From an uncultured Alphaproteobacteria bacterium (lineage in GTDB: Bacteria > Pseudomonadota > Alphaproteobacteria > RF32 > CAG-239), in assembly GCA_944392315.1 (NCBI GenBank), contig CALXWH010000004.1, positions 1 to 64,000 of the forward strand: a stretch of 64,000 bases of DNA. The letters are read 5' to 3'. Numbering within the stretch: position 1 is the stretch's first letter; each line of letters opens with the position of its first letter. Made by a program: the position numbers and the translations under genes. Under the pieces are notes generated by a model. It worked only from the letters and a program-made list of their open reading frames with translations, ran no database searches and was not told where the DNA came from. Shown in pieces: positions 20,071 through 29,192 of this stretch.

Positions 20071-20101
20071 AAAAAACTCGCTTAAAACCTTTGAGCGAGT
20101 T
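20071..20101 (-). terminator. Terminator between acpP and fabF
   Basis: On the minus strand AACTCGCT (20101-20094) pairs with AGCGAGTT (20082-20075), followed by T residues. It allows partial read-through from acpP into fabF. Confidence 0.75.
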
Positions 20102-20125
20102 CTAACTTATGACAAATCCAAAGAC

Positions 20126-20359
20126 TTACGCAGCTTTAGAAAGATAGTCAATAGCATCTTTCACTGTAAGAATTTTTTCTGCTGCTTCATCAGGAATTTC
20201 GCAACCAAATTCTTCTTCAAATGCCATAACCAGCTCAACAGTATCCAAACTGTCAGCACCCAAATCGTCAATAAAGTTTGCGTTATCTGTTACTTTTGCT
20301 TCTTCAACACCTAAATGTTCAGCAACAATTTTCTTAACGCGATCAGCGGTATCAGTCAT
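20126..20359 (-). CDS. acpP: Acyl carrier protein
   Basis: A 77-residue acidic protein that carries acyl chains on a phosphopantetheine arm. The attachment Ser is residue 37 in [18 protein letters not shown]. The length and helix pattern are standard. GAGG precedes the ATG. fabF and mltG follow on the same strand. The long AT-rich region upstream separates it from the divergent ldh gene. Confidence 0.98.
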   Translation of the reverse strand: MTDTADRVKKIVAEHLGVEEAKVTDNANFIDDLGADSLDTVELVMAFEEEFGCEIPDEAAEKILTVKDAIDYLSKAA

Positions 20360-20661
20360 TAATTCAACCTCTAAAAATTATTAAAACAAATCTTAGACTA
20401 ACGTCTGGAATAGACGCTACACACAAAATCTTTATTTGACAAGCATTTTTTTAAACTTTTCAACTTGTAAGCCCACGAGCAAAAAACTAACATATTGATT
20501 TTAATAAATTAGTTCCTCAAAAAAAAGAGAGGATAAATATGCAAAAAAAATTACATTTTCCTTTAAAATAAGACTTTATTTCTAAAAAAAGACATACTAT
20601 ATATACCAATGAATTAAAAAGTAAGACCATAATCTATATTTTAAAAGAAGGGAAAACAGAC
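20360..20661. promoter_or_regulatory. Divergent regulatory region between acpP and ldh
   Basis: A 302-base AT-rich gap with control regions for both genes. On the minus strand a TTGTCA near 20440 lies upstream of acpP with only a weak -10. On the plus strand TATATA/TATACC-like elements near 20597-20607 are candidates for ldh. A 10-codon open frame with a Shine-Dalgarno site lies inside it (20539-20571). No strong operator palindrome was seen. Confidence 0.4.
20539..20571 (+). CDS. Possible 10-residue leader peptide upstream of ldh
   Basis: AGAGAGGA followed by ATG opens a frame of ten codons (MQKKLHFPLK) and a TAA, 90 bases before ldh. The Shine-Dalgarno site is better than chance, but the frame is tiny and no attenuator-type hairpin follows. 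It may be accidental in AT-rich DNA. Confidence 0.2.
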   Translation: MQKKLHFPLK

Positions 20662-21603
20662 ATGCAGATAGGAATTATCGGAACCGGAATGGTTGGCAGT
20701 GCCATCGCTTATTCACTGGCAAGCGAAGGTAGTGCAGAAAAGTTAATTTTAATTGATGCCAACAAAGAACGTGCCGTTGCAGAAGCAATGGATATCGCAC
20801 ATTCCACCCCATTTACTTTTGGCGCAAAAGTTATGTCCGGCGACTATAAAGACTTAAAAGATGCCGGTATCATCATCATCACCGCCGGTGCAAATCAAAA
20901 ACCGGGAGAAACACGTCTAGATTTATTAGAGAAGAACGTTGGCATCTTCAAGAGCATCATTCCGGAAGTTGTAAAATATGCTCCGAATGCCATTTTGATT
21001 ATTGCCACAAACCCGGTTGATATCATGACAGAAGTAACCTTAAAGATGTCTGGTTTCCCGAAAAATCGTGTTTTTGGAACAGGTACCGTGTTAGATTCGG
21101 CTCGTTTCCGCAGCATTTTAGGCCGTCACTTAGGTATTTCTCCAAAATCTGTTCACGCAAACGTTATCGGTGAACATGGTGACAGTGAAGTTTTGGTATG
21201 GTCCAGCGCCGTAGCAGGAACAACCTGCGTAGAACGCATGGCTCAACAAACCGGCAAAGATTTAGATAAAGTCATCAAAGCCTCTATTGATAACGAAGTA
21301 CGCAACGCTGCCTACACTATTATTAAGGGCAAAGGCTCAACATACTTTGGTATAGCTTCAGCCACCCAATACATCTGTAATTCTATCATCAGCGACAAAC
21401 ACGCTATTTTGACGGTAAGCTCGCATCATGATGAAGGTATCGGCGGCTATGGTCACATTTGTTATTCATTGCCGTCTATTGTCAGCAAGAATGGCGTTGA
21501 AACATCTTTGACACCGGAGTTGTGTGAGAGTGAAAAAGAAGCTCTGGCTAAGAGTGCGGAAACTTTATCTGAATATACGAAAAAAGCTCTTGCAATGTTA
21601 TAA
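20662..21603 (+). CDS. ldh: L-lactate dehydrogenase
   Basis: Reduces pyruvate to L-lactate with NADH, regenerating NAD+ in fermentation. The Rossmann motif GIIGTGMVGSAIAYSL is at the N-terminus, and the active-site signature IGEHGDSEVLVWS contains the proton-relay His. The substrate-binding TRLD loop has Arg after PGE. The 313-residue length fits. Malate dehydrogenase is the main alternative, but the loop sequence GANQKPGETR (Gln rather than Arg at the specificity position) favours lactate. It is a single gene closed by a strong terminator. Confidence 0.93.
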   Translation: MQIGIIGTGMVGSAIAYSLASEGSAEKLILIDANKERAVAEAMDIAHSTPFTFGAKVMSGDYKDLKDAGIIIITAGANQKPGETRLDLLEKNVGIFKSIIPEVVKYAPNAILIIATNPVDIMTEVTLKMSGFPKNRVFGTGTVLDSARFRSILGRHLGISPKSVHANVIGEHGDSEVLVWSSAVAGTTCVERMAQQTGKDLDKVIKASIDNEVRNAAYTIIKGKGSTYFGIASATQYICNSIISDKHAILTVSSHHDEGIGGYGHICYSLPSIVSKNGVETSLTPELCESEKEALAKSAETLSEYTKKALAML

Positions 21604-21647
21604 TGAGATAGAGTAAGTTCAACACTCTTAAGAGATTCTCCAAATAC

Positions 21648-21678
21648 AAAGCGTCCGATTTCCGGACGCTTTTACTTT
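21648..21678 (+). terminator. Terminator after ldh
   Basis: AAAGCGTCCG (21648-21657) pairs perfectly with CGGACGCTTT (21663-21672) across a 5-base loop, followed by T-rich sequence. Confidence 0.88.
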
Positions 21679-21696
21679 ATTTTCAAAGGATACACA

Positions 21697-21727
21697 AAAA
21701 TAAAGTCCGAATAAAAATTCGGACTTT
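21697..21727 (-). terminator. Terminator after the family 8 glycosyltransferase
   Basis: A perfect 11-bp stem (21702-21712 with 21717-21727) and a 4-base loop. On the minus strand it is followed by a T-rich tail. Confidence 0.88.
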
Positions 21728-21737
21728 TGCATTTCTT

Positions 21738-22787
21738 CTAATTTTCAAGCGGCGGTAAATCGCGATAATATTTATACCACAACCGCTGCAGCATATAGAA
21801 GAAATCTGTTTTTTTCACCACCGTCCCCAAAGGTTTTTGCGAAGAAGCAAAATGCAAAATTGTAGCCGGAGCAAAGACATCTTCCAATGTTTTCCAATTC
21901 TCGCCATAATATTTCGCCATCGTCGGCAAATCTATATGTTTGAAAAAGAAATTCATCGTATTATCTTTAAACGGCAATAAAACGACATCATTTCCAACCA
22001 CCACATTAAAGGCATCTTGATCCATATAAGTACGGAAATTATTATTCGTATAATCCTCTAATTTTGCCAACAAGTTATCCTCTCTGATTTTCTTTAAATT
22101 CATCAGCATAACCCCGGCATTAAAGTAAAACCCGCGTTCTTCCAAATTAAGCTCCAAGACATGAGCATTTTCAAAAAACCACGAAGGATCTTTAACCGCC
22201 GCCAAATATTTACCCTCAATATCCGTATTATATAATTCGTTTAAGTCATGCAAAATCAGCACATCGGAATCCACATACAAAACTTTATCAAGTTCAGGCA
22301 AAACTTGTGCGATATAATACTTTAATAACGAAGTTTTAGAAACATGCGTATCACGAATATAGAACAAATCAATTTCTTTTTGCGGCAAAACCGTCACTTT
22401 CACTTTATCGGTTTCCATAGCCTTTAGCGCCGTGATATCGGAATCATAAACATCCAGAGTCATCACATAAAAGTTATATAAGCTATTCGGGCACTTTGTC
22501 TGCTTAGCAGAATTAATGGCAACTCTCGTGAAATCCATATAGTTGGCATCGGTAATCAACGCAACATTAACCACCCCATCAACACCTTCACAATTTTGTG
22601 GTGTTAGCGTCAAATCAAAATCATAATTTTTGGCATTAGCATCTTGCCCGAGTTGAGCCGCAGCCTGAGCCTCTAATTGCTGATTTGCAACCTCACGCTC
22701 AATATACGATGCCCATAGCAACAAACCAACCACAATCACCGCCATAACATCAGCAACGATGACCCACCACATAGCTTTATCTTTCAT
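21738..22787 (-). CDS. Membrane-anchored family 8 glycosyltransferase
   Basis: A retaining glycosyltransferase of the GT8 (LgtC/WaaJ) type, 349 residues. Residues 8-28 are a membrane anchor, followed by a Gln/Ala-rich stalk, so the enzyme domain probably hangs on one side of the inner membrane. The GT-A domain carries the metal-binding DxD in VLYVDSDVLILHD, then FNAGVMLMNL and YMDQDAFNVV, all family hallmarks. The donor is probably UDP-galactose or UDP-glucose and the target a lipopolysaccharide core or other glycan. The N-terminal anchor is less common in bacterial members. It is a stand-alone gene with its own terminator. Confidence 0.85.
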   Translation of the reverse strand: MKDKAMWWVIVADVMAVIVVGLLLWASYIEREVANQQLEAQAAAQLGQDANAKNYDFDLTLTPQNCEGVDGVVNVALITDANYMDFTRVAINSAKQTKCPNSLYNFYVMTLDVYDSDITALKAMETDKVKVTVLPQKEIDLFYIRDTHVSKTSLLKYYIAQVLPELDKVLYVDSDVLILHDLNELYNTDIEGKYLAAVKDPSWFFENAHVLELNLEERGFYFNAGVMLMNLKKIREDNLLAKLEDYTNNNFRTYMDQDAFNVVVGNDVVLLPFKDNTMNFFFKHIDLPTMAKYYGENWKTLEDVFAPATILHFASSQKPLGTVVKKTDFFYMLQRLWYKYYRDLPPLEN

Positions 22788-22849
22788 ATTAAACTCCTTA
22801 AAATAATAAGTTTATGACTAGCCTAAAACAAGATGAGTAAATATCAAGT

Positions 22850-22880
22850 AAAAAAAAGAGGAAGTAACAAGTACTTCCCC
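22850..22880 (-). terminator. Terminator after adhE
   Basis: GGAAGTA (22860-22866) pairs with TACTTCC (22872-22878). On the minus strand the hairpin is followed by eight T. Confidence 0.85.
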
Positions 22881-22902
22881 TTAAAATCAGCTCAACGACC
22901 GA

Positions 22903-25536
22903 TTACATTTCAAAATCCGTAACACCTTCATAAGCCAATTCATAAAGTTTACGAATTTCCTTAATCAGAGGATAACGCGGGTTAGAAACGGTGCATTGGT
23001 CATCAAATGCAAGTGTCGGCAACGTTTCCATAGCTTTCTTAAAGTCTTCATCAGTGTATTGCCCTTTAATAGCAAACCACTCACGAATAGACCCCGGAAT
23101 TCCGATTTTTTTCTTCAAATCCTGAATACCTTCAATCAAAGCATTAACTTTATCGTCATCTGTTTTACCCTTAAAGCCCATAGCCGTTGCAAATTCTGCA
23201 TAAGCAGCTTTAGCGTGCGGATATTTATATTGCGGGAAAGCACATTGTTTAGCCGGTTTATCGGTTGCGTTATAACGAATAACCTGACAGAACAAAAGTG
23301 CATTAGCAACACCGTGCGGAATATTAAATGCGGCACCCAATTTATGCGCCATAGAGTGGCAAACACCCAAAAAGGCATTAGCAAAAGCCATACCGGCCAA
23401 AGTAGATGCAACGTGCATTTTTTCACGTGCATGCAAATCACCCGTTGCATAAGAAAGCGGCAGATTGTCAAAAACAAGTTTACCGGCTTCAAGAGAAAGT
23501 CCTCTTGTATATTCGGTAGCCATAGAAGATACGAAAGATTCCAAAGCGTGTGTCAACACATCAATACCGGAAGCAGAGCAAAGTCCCTTCGGCATTGTCT
23601 GAACCAAATCAGAATCAACAATAGCCATAGACGGTGTCAAAGCATAATCGGCAATAGCATATTTAATTCCAACACTGTCATCCGTAATAATAGAGAACGG
23701 TGTAACTTCAGAACCCGTACCGGAAGTTGTCGGAATAGCAACCATCATCGCTTTTTCACCCAATTGCGGGAACTCAAAAATACGTTTACGAATATCCATA
23801 AAGCGCATAGCCAAGTCTTCAAACTTCAATTCTGGATGTTCATACATCAACCACATGATTTTGCCGGCATCAATCGGAGAACCACCGCCCAAAGCGATAA
23901 TCACATCCGGTTCAAAAGAACGCAAAGTACCGATAGCCATATTAACCGTCGTCAAATCCGGATCCGGATGAACATCAGAGAAGATTTTATGAGCCACGCC
24001 GATTTCATCCAAAACATCGGTAACTTTCTTTGTAAAGCCCAAGTCAAACAATGGTTTATCCGTAACGATGAACGCACGTTTTTTACCTTTAAGCTCTTTC
24101 AAAGCAAAAGACAGAGAGCCCGGTTTGAAATAGATTTTCGGTGGAACTCTGAACCACAACATATTTTCTTCACGTTTTGCAACACTTTTAATATTCATCA
24201 GATGTTTTACTCCCACATTTTCACTAACCGAGTTACCGCCCCAAGAACCGCAGCCTAAAGTCAACGACGGCTCTAATCTAAAGTTATAAATGTCACCGAT
24301 AGCGCCTTGAGAAGACGGACAGTTAATCATAACACGACCTGTAATCATCAAATGACCGAAATATTTAATTCTGTCATCATTTTGCGGATTAGTATAGAGC
24401 ACGGAAGTGTGCCCTCTTCCACCGTGAGAAACAAGTTCTTTTGCCAACGCAGCACCGGACTTAAAGTCATCAGCTTTATACATTGCCAAAACCGGAGAAA
24501 GTTTTTCAGCGGAGAATGGTTCTTCCGCACCAACTTTTGTGCATTCTGCAATAAGCACTTTCGTTTCTTCCGGAACAGAAATTTTAGCCATTTCAGCAAT
24601 TTTATGAGCCGGTTGTCCCACAATAGCGGAGTTAAGACGACCATCAATCATAATAACTTTCGCCAATTTTTCCTTTTCTTTCGGAGACAAGATGTAAGCC
24701 CCACGTTTAACAAATTCTGCTTTAACGGCATCATAAACATCTTTAACGGCAGTAACCGATTGTTCAGAAGCACAAATCATACCGTTATCAAATGTCTTAG
24801 ACATCAAGATAGAAGAAACTGCTATTTGAATATCAGCCGTTTCATCAATCAACGCCGGAACATTACCGGCACCAACGCCAAGAGCAGGTTTTCCGGAACT
24901 ATAAGCAGATTTAACCATTCCCGGACCACCTGTTGCCAAGATGATGTCAACTTGCGGATGTTGCATCAAATATTGCGTCTGCAAGATAGACGGATTTTCA
25001 ATCCACCCGATAATATTTTCAGGAGCGCCGGCTTTAACAGCTTCCTCAAGAATAATACGAGCCGTTTCAACCGTACATTTCTTAGCTCTTGGGTGTGGAG
25101 AAAAGATAATACCGTTACGTGTTTTCAAAGCAATCAAAGACTTAAATATAGCCGTAGAAGTCGGATTCGTTGTCGGAACAACACCGGCAATAACCCCCAG
25201 AGGTTCAGCAATTTTAATCATACCATTTGCTTTATCTTCTTCCAAGATACCGCAAGTTTTTGTATCCTTAAATTTATTGTAGATATATTCAGAAGCAAAA
25301 TGGTTTTTAATCACTTTATCTTCCACAACGCCCATACCAGTTTCTTCCACAGCCATTTTAGCCAAAGGAATTCTAAGAGAGCTTAATTTCAGCGCAACGC
25401 GTCTGAAAATATAATCAACTTGTTCCTGAGTATATTCGGCATATTTTTTCTGAGCTGCCGCAACCTTAGCGACAATCTCGTCAACATGCTTTTTTTCAGC
25501 TTCTTCATTAGCTTGAACTTGAGTTTCTTTTGCCAT
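22903..25536 (-). CDS. adhE: Bifunctional acetaldehyde-CoA/alcohol dehydrogenase
   Basis: Turns acetyl-CoA into ethanol via acetaldehyde, using two NADH, and forms spirosomes in known members. The 877 residues hold an aldehyde dehydrogenase domain (about 1-440) with the nucleophile Cys in DNGMICASEQS. An iron-dependent alcohol dehydrogenase domain follows, with the GGGSPID nucleotide motif, GTGSEVTPFSII and the metal His residues in GVCHSMAHKLGAAFNIPHG. GGAG precedes the ATG. It is transcribed alone and lies between glycolytic pyk and a glycosyltransferase. Together with ldh it marks mixed-acid fermentation. Confidence 0.97.
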   Translation of the reverse strand: MAKETQVQANEEAEKKHVDEIVAKVAAAQKKYAEYTQEQVDYIFRRVALKLSSLRIPLAKMAVEETGMGVVEDKVIKNHFASEYIYNKFKDTKTCGILEEDKANGMIKIAEPLGVIAGVVPTTNPTSTAIFKSLIALKTRNGIIFSPHPRAKKCTVETARIILEEAVKAGAPENIIGWIENPSILQTQYLMQHPQVDIILATGGPGMVKSAYSSGKPALGVGAGNVPALIDETADIQIAVSSILMSKTFDNGMICASEQSVTAVKDVYDAVKAEFVKRGAYILSPKEKEKLAKVIMIDGRLNSAIVGQPAHKIAEMAKISVPEETKVLIAECTKVGAEEPFSAEKLSPVLAMYKADDFKSGAALAKELVSHGGRGHTSVLYTNPQNDDRIKYFGHLMITGRVMINCPSSQGAIGDIYNFRLEPSLTLGCGSWGGNSVSENVGVKHLMNIKSVAKREENMLWFRVPPKIYFKPGSLSFALKELKGKKRAFIVTDKPLFDLGFTKKVTDVLDEIGVAHKIFSDVHPDPDLTTVNMAIGTLRSFEPDVIIALGGGSPIDAGKIMWLMYEHPELKFEDLAMRFMDIRKRIFEFPQLGEKAMMVAIPTTSGTGSEVTPFSIITDDSVGIKYAIADYALTPSMAIVDSDLVQTMPKGLCSASGIDVLTHALESFVSSMATEYTRGLSLEAGKLVFDNLPLSYATGDLHAREKMHVASTLAGMAFANAFLGVCHSMAHKLGAAFNIPHGVANALLFCQVIRYNATDKPAKQCAFPQYKYPHAKAAYAEFATAMGFKGKTDDDKVNALIEGIQDLKKKIGIPGSIREWFAIKGQYTDEDFKKAMETLPTLAFDDQCTVSNPRYPLIKEIRKLYELAYEGVTDFEM

Positions 25537-25660
25537 AGTTTACATTTCTCCATAACAATTTAACACTATTGACAAGATAATAGCGCATAAAAAATTAACA
25601 AGGCGTTTAAAACGCTTATCAAGACACGAATTATTTCAGATTATTTCGTATGTAACCACA

Positions 25661-25690
25661 AAAAAATCCCCACCATAAAGCAGGGATTTT
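25661..25690 (-). terminator. Terminator after pyk
   Basis: AAAATCCC (25663-25670) pairs with GGGATTTT (25683-25690). On the minus strand T residues follow. Confidence 0.8.
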
Positions 25691-25709
25691 AACCATCATA
25701 ACCAAACAA

Positions 25710-27131
25710 TTAGGCTTTAACGATATGTAACACGTTTGTACTGCCAACACGTCCAAACGGATACCCTGCCGTAACGACAATATACTCACCCTTTTTAGCC
25801 AAACCGGAGCTTGACGCCAAAGAACGACAAACGGTTTCAATGTTATCAAAACTTTCAAAACCTTTAGTATCAATAAACGTCTTAACGCCCCAAACAAGGT
25901 TCAGTCTGCAAGCAATTTGCTCTGTCGGGTTAATAGAAATAATCGGCAAATTCGTCCGTTCCTGAGCCATCGCCAACGTTGTCGCGCCGCTAACCGAAAA
26001 TGTAGCAACACAAGCCACTTTATCAAGCGTTTTAACAACTTCTCCCGCTGCATGTGTAATAGCATGAGCCTCGCTGTTGCAGTTATTTCCCTGACAGAAA
26101 TGATGCACATTTTCCAAATATTTCGGATCGCTTTCTACCTGTTGAATAACCCCATGCATGGTTTGCACCGTTTCCACCGGATAATTTCCGGCCGCTGTTT
26201 CACCCGAGAGCATAACCACATCGCATCCGTCATAAACAGCATTAGCAATATCAGAAACTTCCGCACGAGTAGGCATCGGAGCATTTATCATAGATTCCAG
26301 CATTTGTGTTGCCACAATAACCGGTTTACCGAATACCCGACATCTGGAAACGATTCGTTTCTGCAAAACAGGCACCGTCACAATCGGACATTCAACACCC
26401 AAATCTCCACGTGCCACCATCACCATATCTGACGCTTTAACAATATTATCCAAATCGTCCAAAACTTGTGGTTTTTCTAATTTAGAAATAATCCAAGCTC
26501 TTTTACCAATAATTTTGCGCGCTTCTTTAATATCCGAAACACGTTGCACAAAGGAAAGGCAAATGCAGTCAACTCCAAGCCCCAAAGCAAATTCCAAATC
26601 ATCCAAATCCTTTGGTGTTAATGGAGAGATATTAAGGGATGAATTAGGCAAATTAACACCTTTATGCCCCGAAATAAATCCACCCACTTCAACTTCGGTC
26701 AAAGCCGATTCTTTATTACATTTCAAAACTCTCAAAACGATATTACCGTCATTAACCAGCAATTTATCGCCTTCTTTCAAAGCTTCAAAAATCTCTTTAT
26801 GCGGCAAAGTCACTCTGTTTTCATCGCCCAATTCATTTTTCATATCCAGCGTAAACTTCTGCCCTTTATGTAAAAGAACTTTCCCATCCTTAAACGTACC
26901 GATTCTGAGTTTCGGTCCCTGCATATCTGCCACCACCGCAACCCGCACACCTTTTTCTTTGGCCAACTTTCTGACCAATTCATAAGTATTTTTATGTTCT
27001 TCGTGTGTTCCGTGGCTAAAATTCAATCTAACACCATCAACTCCGGCATCAATCAACGCAGAAATTTTTTCTTCGGTATTAGAAGAAGGCCCCAAGGTTG
27101 CTAAAATTTTTGTACGAGTATCTTTTGGCAT
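25710..27131 (-). CDS. pyk: Pyruvate kinase
   Basis: Final ATP-yielding step of glycolysis, phosphoenolpyruvate to pyruvate. The 473 residues start with TKILATLGPSS and contain GVDGVRLNFSHG, the catalytic-Lys signature WIISKLEKPQVLDDLD, the metal Glu/Asp in VARGDLGVECP, and VVMLSGETAAGNYP. The C-terminal allosteric domain is complete. GGGGAAG precedes the ATG. It is transcribed alone, divergent from gapR. Its product pyruvate feeds ldh and adhE nearby. Confidence 0.97.
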   Translation of the reverse strand: MPKDTRTKILATLGPSSNTEEKISALIDAGVDGVRLNFSHGTHEEHKNTYELVRKLAKEKGVRVAVVADMQGPKLRIGTFKDGKVLLHKGQKFTLDMKNELGDENRVTLPHKEIFEALKEGDKLLVNDGNIVLRVLKCNKESALTEVEVGGFISGHKGVNLPNSSLNISPLTPKDLDDLEFALGLGVDCICLSFVQRVSDIKEARKIIGKRAWIISKLEKPQVLDDLDNIVKASDMVMVARGDLGVECPIVTVPVLQKRIVSRCRVFGKPVIVATQMLESMINAPMPTRAEVSDIANAVYDGCDVVMLSGETAAGNYPVETVQTMHGVIQQVESDPKYLENVHHFCQGNNCNSEAHAITHAAGEVVKTLDKVACVATFSVSGATTLAMAQERTNLPIISINPTEQIACRLNLVWGVKTFIDTKGFESFDNIETVCRSLASSSGLAKKGEYIVVTAGYPFGRVGSTNVLHIVKA

Positions 27132-27263
27132 GTTCTTCCCCTAAAAAAATTAAAACCAAACTTTCGTTATGGTAAGGTATATACCATAAAAGTTTAATAA
27201 CTTATTATTCTTTAACTTCTCCACAACAATTTAAACCTAAACAAAATGTATCAAATTTATTAC

Positions 27264-27292
27264 TTGTCAAAAAAAAATATCTTTGCTAAAGT
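27264..27292 (+). promoter_or_regulatory. Sigma-70 promoter of gapR
   Basis: TTGTCA (27264-27269), a 17-base spacer and TAAAGT (27287-27292), 52 bases before the gapR start codon. Confidence 0.65.
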
Positions 27293-27344
27293 CCGTTACC
27301 GAACATAAAATATTTCTTTAATAACAGTTGAAGGGAGAATAACT

Positions 27345-27593
27345 ATGGCAGAAAATGAAGTTGGCGGCATAGACAGCACCAGATTAAATTCCTTAATTGA
27401 GCGAATTGAGCGCTTAGAAGAAGAAAAGAAAGGAATTTCTTCAGACATCAGAGACATTTATGCAGAAGCCAAAGGCGTTGGATTTGATGTAAAAATCATG
27501 AAAGCCATCATCAAATTAAGAAAGATGAATCAAGCAGATCGTGATGAACAAGAATTTCTGCTTGAGACCTATCGTAAAGCATTAAATGTATAA
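27345..27593 (+). CDS. gapR: GapR-like nucleoid-associated protein (DUF2312)
   Basis: An 82-residue DNA-binding protein of the DUF2312 family. The Caulobacter member GapR binds overtwisted AT-rich DNA as a tetramer and assists replication and segregation. The match is visible in the N-terminal coiled coil (LIERIERLEEEKKGISSDIRDIYAEAK), then GFDVKIMKAIIKLRK, and a C-terminal EEFLLETY-like helix. The length is typical. GGGAG precedes the ATG. The family is largely restricted to alphaproteobacteria, so the gene also supports the taxonomic call. Confidence 0.93.
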   Translation: MAENEVGGIDSTRLNSLIERIERLEEEKKGISSDIRDIYAEAKGVGFDVKIMKAIIKLRKMNQADRDEQEFLLETYRKALNV

Positions 27594-27610
27594 CAAAACA
27601 GTTTCAAAAT

Positions 27611-27644
27611 AAAAGCACCGTAAAAAAGCGGTGCTTTTATTTTT
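27611..27644. terminator. Bidirectional terminator between gapR and the antiporter gene
   Basis: AAAAGCACCG (27611-27620) pairs perfectly with CGGTGCTTTT (27629-27638), with T-rich tails on both strands. Confidence 0.88.
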
Positions 27645-27651
27645 TATCCGA

Positions 27652-29136
27652 TTACGCGCTGACAATACCGGTAGACATAGCATAAATAGCAAACAAAGCC
27701 GCCACGACCAATATCACCGCCGCAAATCTTTCTCCGGTAGAAAACGCCGGTTCGTTCGGAGCACTTTGCCGACGCGCGTGGATATAAACAGGAATTCCCA
27801 CCGCCATAAAAATAAGCGCCATCAACAGATAACTTAAACCGGCCGCATAAATCAACCACAACGCATACACTGCGCCCAAAACAGCCGATAACAACGCATA
27901 CGAACGTGCGATATAAAAGCCTTGCGGATACTCATGATCTTCACAGAGTTTCCATAAATACATCGCACTGGCAAAATAAGCCGGTAACACCATAACGCTC
28001 GTGATGCTGAGCATCGTATTCCATGCATTGCCGGAAAAATAAACCATCAGCATAAAGAACTGCATCAAGCCGCTTGTAACATATAACGAAACAGATGGAG
28101 CCTGTGCCGCATTTTCTTTAGCAAATTCTTTCGGGAACGTCCCGTTTTCAGCCGCAGCCTGCGGAATTTGCGCCGTAACCATCGTCCAAGCAAGCCAGCT
28201 CGTCAAAACCGAAATAAGCAAGCCGATATTCATGATATAAGCACCCCATTTACCGATAATCGGTTCCAACACGGCCGCAGTAGACGGATTCGGCATTTTT
28301 GCCAACTGTTCTTGCGTAAACAAGCCATACGGCAAAATAGAAAGCAACACATAAATCAACAAACACGCACCAAACCCCAACAGTGTCGCCGTACCGACGG
28401 CTTTAGGATTCTTCGCATGTTTAGACATTACCACCGCTCCCTCAATACCGATAAAGGCCCAAAGTGTAACGAGCATTGTCCCTTTAATTTGGTTAGAAAC
28501 ATCACCGAGAGAACGCTCATTTTCGCCCCAAAAATCAAATGAAAATCTATCGGAATGAAAGAAGATAAGCAAAACCACAATAAAGAACAACAGCGGCGCA
28601 ATTTTAGCAACCGTCCCAATCAAGTTAATAATCGTTGCCTGCTTAATTCCCTTCAAAACCAGAGCATTAAATCCCCAAATCAAGAGTGAGCCGCCGATAA
28701 TAGAATAAAATCCGTTTCCGCCGGCAAAATACGGTGGAAAGAAATAATTAAGCGCATCCATGGTAATCACGGCATACCCGACATTACCGCAAATTTGACA
28801 AAGCCAATATGACCACCCGATAGTAAACCCGACATAAGGCCCAAATCCGGCCCGACTATACATATAAATACCGGCAGTCAAATCCGGTTTTACAACAGAC
28901 AGAATACGAAACGTATTCGCAATAAAAAAGACACCGATACCGGTAATCAACCAGGCTAACAACACCGCGCCGACCGACGCGCCGGCAGCCATATTTTGGG
29001 GGAGGCTATAAATGCCTCCTCCAATCATTGAACTGACAACAACGCCGGCAAGAGCCAAAACACCAAGTTGACCACCGCCGGAAATTTTATTTTCCGAAGC
29101 CGTGTCTACAACTTTTGAATTGTCTTTATTTGCCAT
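27652..29136 (-). CDS. Basic amino acid antiporter, APC family (AaxC/ArcD-like)
   Basis: A transporter of 494 residues with about 12 membrane segments. The first helix carries the APC substrate motif (GGGIYSLPQNMA). The KPDLTAGIYMYSRAGFG stretch and the WSYWLC helix resemble ArcD, YcaM and AaxC exchangers for arginine with ornithine or agmatine. It lies 56 bases downstream of a pyruvoyl-dependent arginine decarboxylase gene on the same strand, so the likely job is arginine-in, agmatine-out exchange. That exchange would consume internal protons when combined with decarboxylation. Other basic amino acid exchangers remain possible from sequence alone. Confidence 0.85.
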   Translation of the reverse strand: MANKDNSKVVDTASENKISGGGQLGVLALAGVVVSSMIGGGIYSLPQNMAAGASVGAVLLAWLITGIGVFFIANTFRILSVVKPDLTAGIYMYSRAGFGPYVGFTIGWSYWLCQICGNVGYAVITMDALNYFFPPYFAGGNGFYSIIGGSLLIWGFNALVLKGIKQATIINLIGTVAKIAPLLFFIVVLLIFFHSDRFSFDFWGENERSLGDVSNQIKGTMLVTLWAFIGIEGAVVMSKHAKNPKAVGTATLLGFGACLLIYVLLSILPYGLFTQEQLAKMPNPSTAAVLEPIIGKWGAYIMNIGLLISVLTSWLAWTMVTAQIPQAAAENGTFPKEFAKENAAQAPSVSLYVTSGLMQFFMLMVYFSGNAWNTMLSITSVMVLPAYFASAMYLWKLCEDHEYPQGFYIARSYALLSAVLGAVYALWLIYAAGLSYLLMALIFMAVGIPVYIHARRQSAPNEPAFSTGERFAAVILVVAALFAIYAMSTGIVSA

Positions 29137-29192
29137 TGTATTATCCTTTACACATCAAAACATCTTTGTAAGCATAGTCAAACAAAGTTCAG

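Noticed and set aside
22996..25386. Two long plus-strand open frames opposite adhE (22996-24258 and 24307-25386)
   Set aside because: They mirror the strongly conserved adhE frame, are rich in Arg/His/Phe/Asn as antisense frames are here, and lack ribosome-binding sites.
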